A stretch of 47,012 nt of DNA from Lachnospiraceae bacterium (GTDB lineage Bacteria > Bacillota > Clostridia > Lachnospirales > Lachnospiraceae): contig JAQYDI010000072.1 of the NCBI GenBank assembly GCA_028724245.1, positions 1-47,012 of the forward strand. The letters are read 5' to 3'. Both the position numbers and the translations under genes were made by a program. Positions 46,603 through 47,012 of the stretch are shown in pieces (within the stretch, counting starts at the first letter, position 1; each line of letters begins with the position of its first letter). Below the pieces are notes generated by a model that saw only the letters and a list, made by a program, of their open reading frames with translations, had not been told where the DNA came from and ran no database searches.

Positions 46603-46622
46603 ATAAAATGTTAGCCAGAAAA

Positions 46623-46644
46623 CCCATGGTCTTTAGACCGTGGG
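46623..46644 (+). mobile_element. Hairpin at the likely left end of an IS200/IS605-group element
   Basis: CCCATGGTC and GACCGTGGG form a 9-bp stem (one G-U) with loop TTTA. Subterminal hairpins of this kind mark IS200/IS605 ends. It lies about 115 bases before a tnpB-like gene and just after the recR terminator. The exact end and insertion site cannot be fixed from one side. Confidence 0.55.
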
Positions 46645-46757
46645 ATGAATGGCGTCAAGTATATTTTTTGCTAAAATAATATATTTTTAGTAAATGATAT
46701 GCTATAATGAATACATAGGGAACTTCTTTTCCTAAATCTGCAGAAAGGAGAAACCAT

Positions 46758-47012
46758 ATGTATCTTACCATAAAACAACAGATAAAGCATCTATCTAAGG
46801 AAGATTATCATTCTATCAAAGAATTATGCCATATAGCCAAAAACCTTACAAATGAAGCAATATACAATGTGCGTCAGTATTACTTTACCGAAGGGGAATT
46901 TCTTAAATACGAGAAGAATTACACTCTTTTAAAAAACAGTCCGAACTATAAAACTTTAAATTCCAACATGGCACAGCAGATACTGAAAGAAGTAGACGGC
47001 TCTTTTAAATCA
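46758..47012 (+). CDS. tnpB: TnpB-like (OrfB, IS605 group) protein, cut by the window edge
   Basis: The first 85 codons of an uninterrupted frame. The start (MYLTIKQQIKHLSKEDYHSIKELCHIAKNL-like, then NEAIYNVRQYYF, and NYKTLNSNMAQQILKEVDGSFKS) fits the N-terminal region of TnpB nucleases of IS200/IS605 elements. AAAGGAG lies seven bases upstream. The catalytic RuvC-like part is beyond the edge, so completeness is unknown. No tnpA is seen on this side. A -10 like TATAAT lies at 46703-46708. Confidence 0.75.
   Translation, partial: MYLTIKQQIKHLSKEDYHSIKELCHIAKNLTNEAIYNVRQYYFTEGEFLKYEKNYTLLKNSPNYKTLNSNMAQQILKEVDGSFKS

Overview
The window looks like a chromosomal segment from an anaerobic, spore-forming Clostridia member, most likely Lachnospiraceae. 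The evidence is a trimeric [FeFe]-hydrogenase, a sensory hydrogenase, rubrerythrin under PerR, an oxygen-sensitive double-cubane reductase with its activator, paired GlgC/GlgD, SpoVG, a SipL-like spore morphogenesis protein, and a T-box valS leader. No rRNA or tRNA gene, CRISPR array or prophage was seen. The only sign of mobile DNA is a tnpB-type insertion sequence cut by the right edge.

Layout. 1-2570: a rod-shaped structured RNA candidate, then a PrcB-domain protein and a SipL-like protein. 2571-8453: an A/C-rich leader with a 37-bp tandem repeat, two paralogous UroD/MtaA-type methyltransferases, an MFS transporter and a PucR-type regulator. 8516-12516: a cysteine desulfurase-like enzyme, a double-cubane-cluster reductase, a DUF3343 protein, the ATP-dependent activator and a GIY-YIG protein. 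12575-20407: a SpoIIE-type phosphatase and a sensory [FeFe]-hydrogenase on the minus strand, divergent from hydCBA. 20409-22062: a desulforedoxin-like protein, rubrerythrin and PerR, with two matching operators. 22111-26029: an APC permease, a cytidylate-kinase-like protein and asnS on the minus strand. 26463-30661: glgC, glgD, spoVG and an amidase lipoprotein. 30671-36192: valS behind a complex T-box leader, then a lipoprotein with a zinc-protease motif. 36261-46602: an ABC-F ATPase (minus), then pth, mfd, pfk, dnaX, ybaB and recR.

How genes work together. HydCBA would exchange electrons between NADH, ferredoxin and H2, and the divergent hydrogenase-PAS protein plus phosphatase plausibly senses H2 or redox state. 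PerR controls itself and rubrerythrin through near-identical palindromes just downstream of both -10 boxes. The desulfurase/double-cubane/activator group looks like one anaerobic reduction module, and the methyltransferase/MFS/PucR group like a substrate-induced uptake and demethylation module.

The most unusual signals are in non-coding DNA. A 146-bp element with 14-bp terminal inverted repeats fills the predicted hydS leader, and half of it recurs before ybaB. A 75-nt leader element occurs before valS and before the cytidylate-kinase-like gene with compensatory stem changes. The third is the long rod-like RNA at the left edge.
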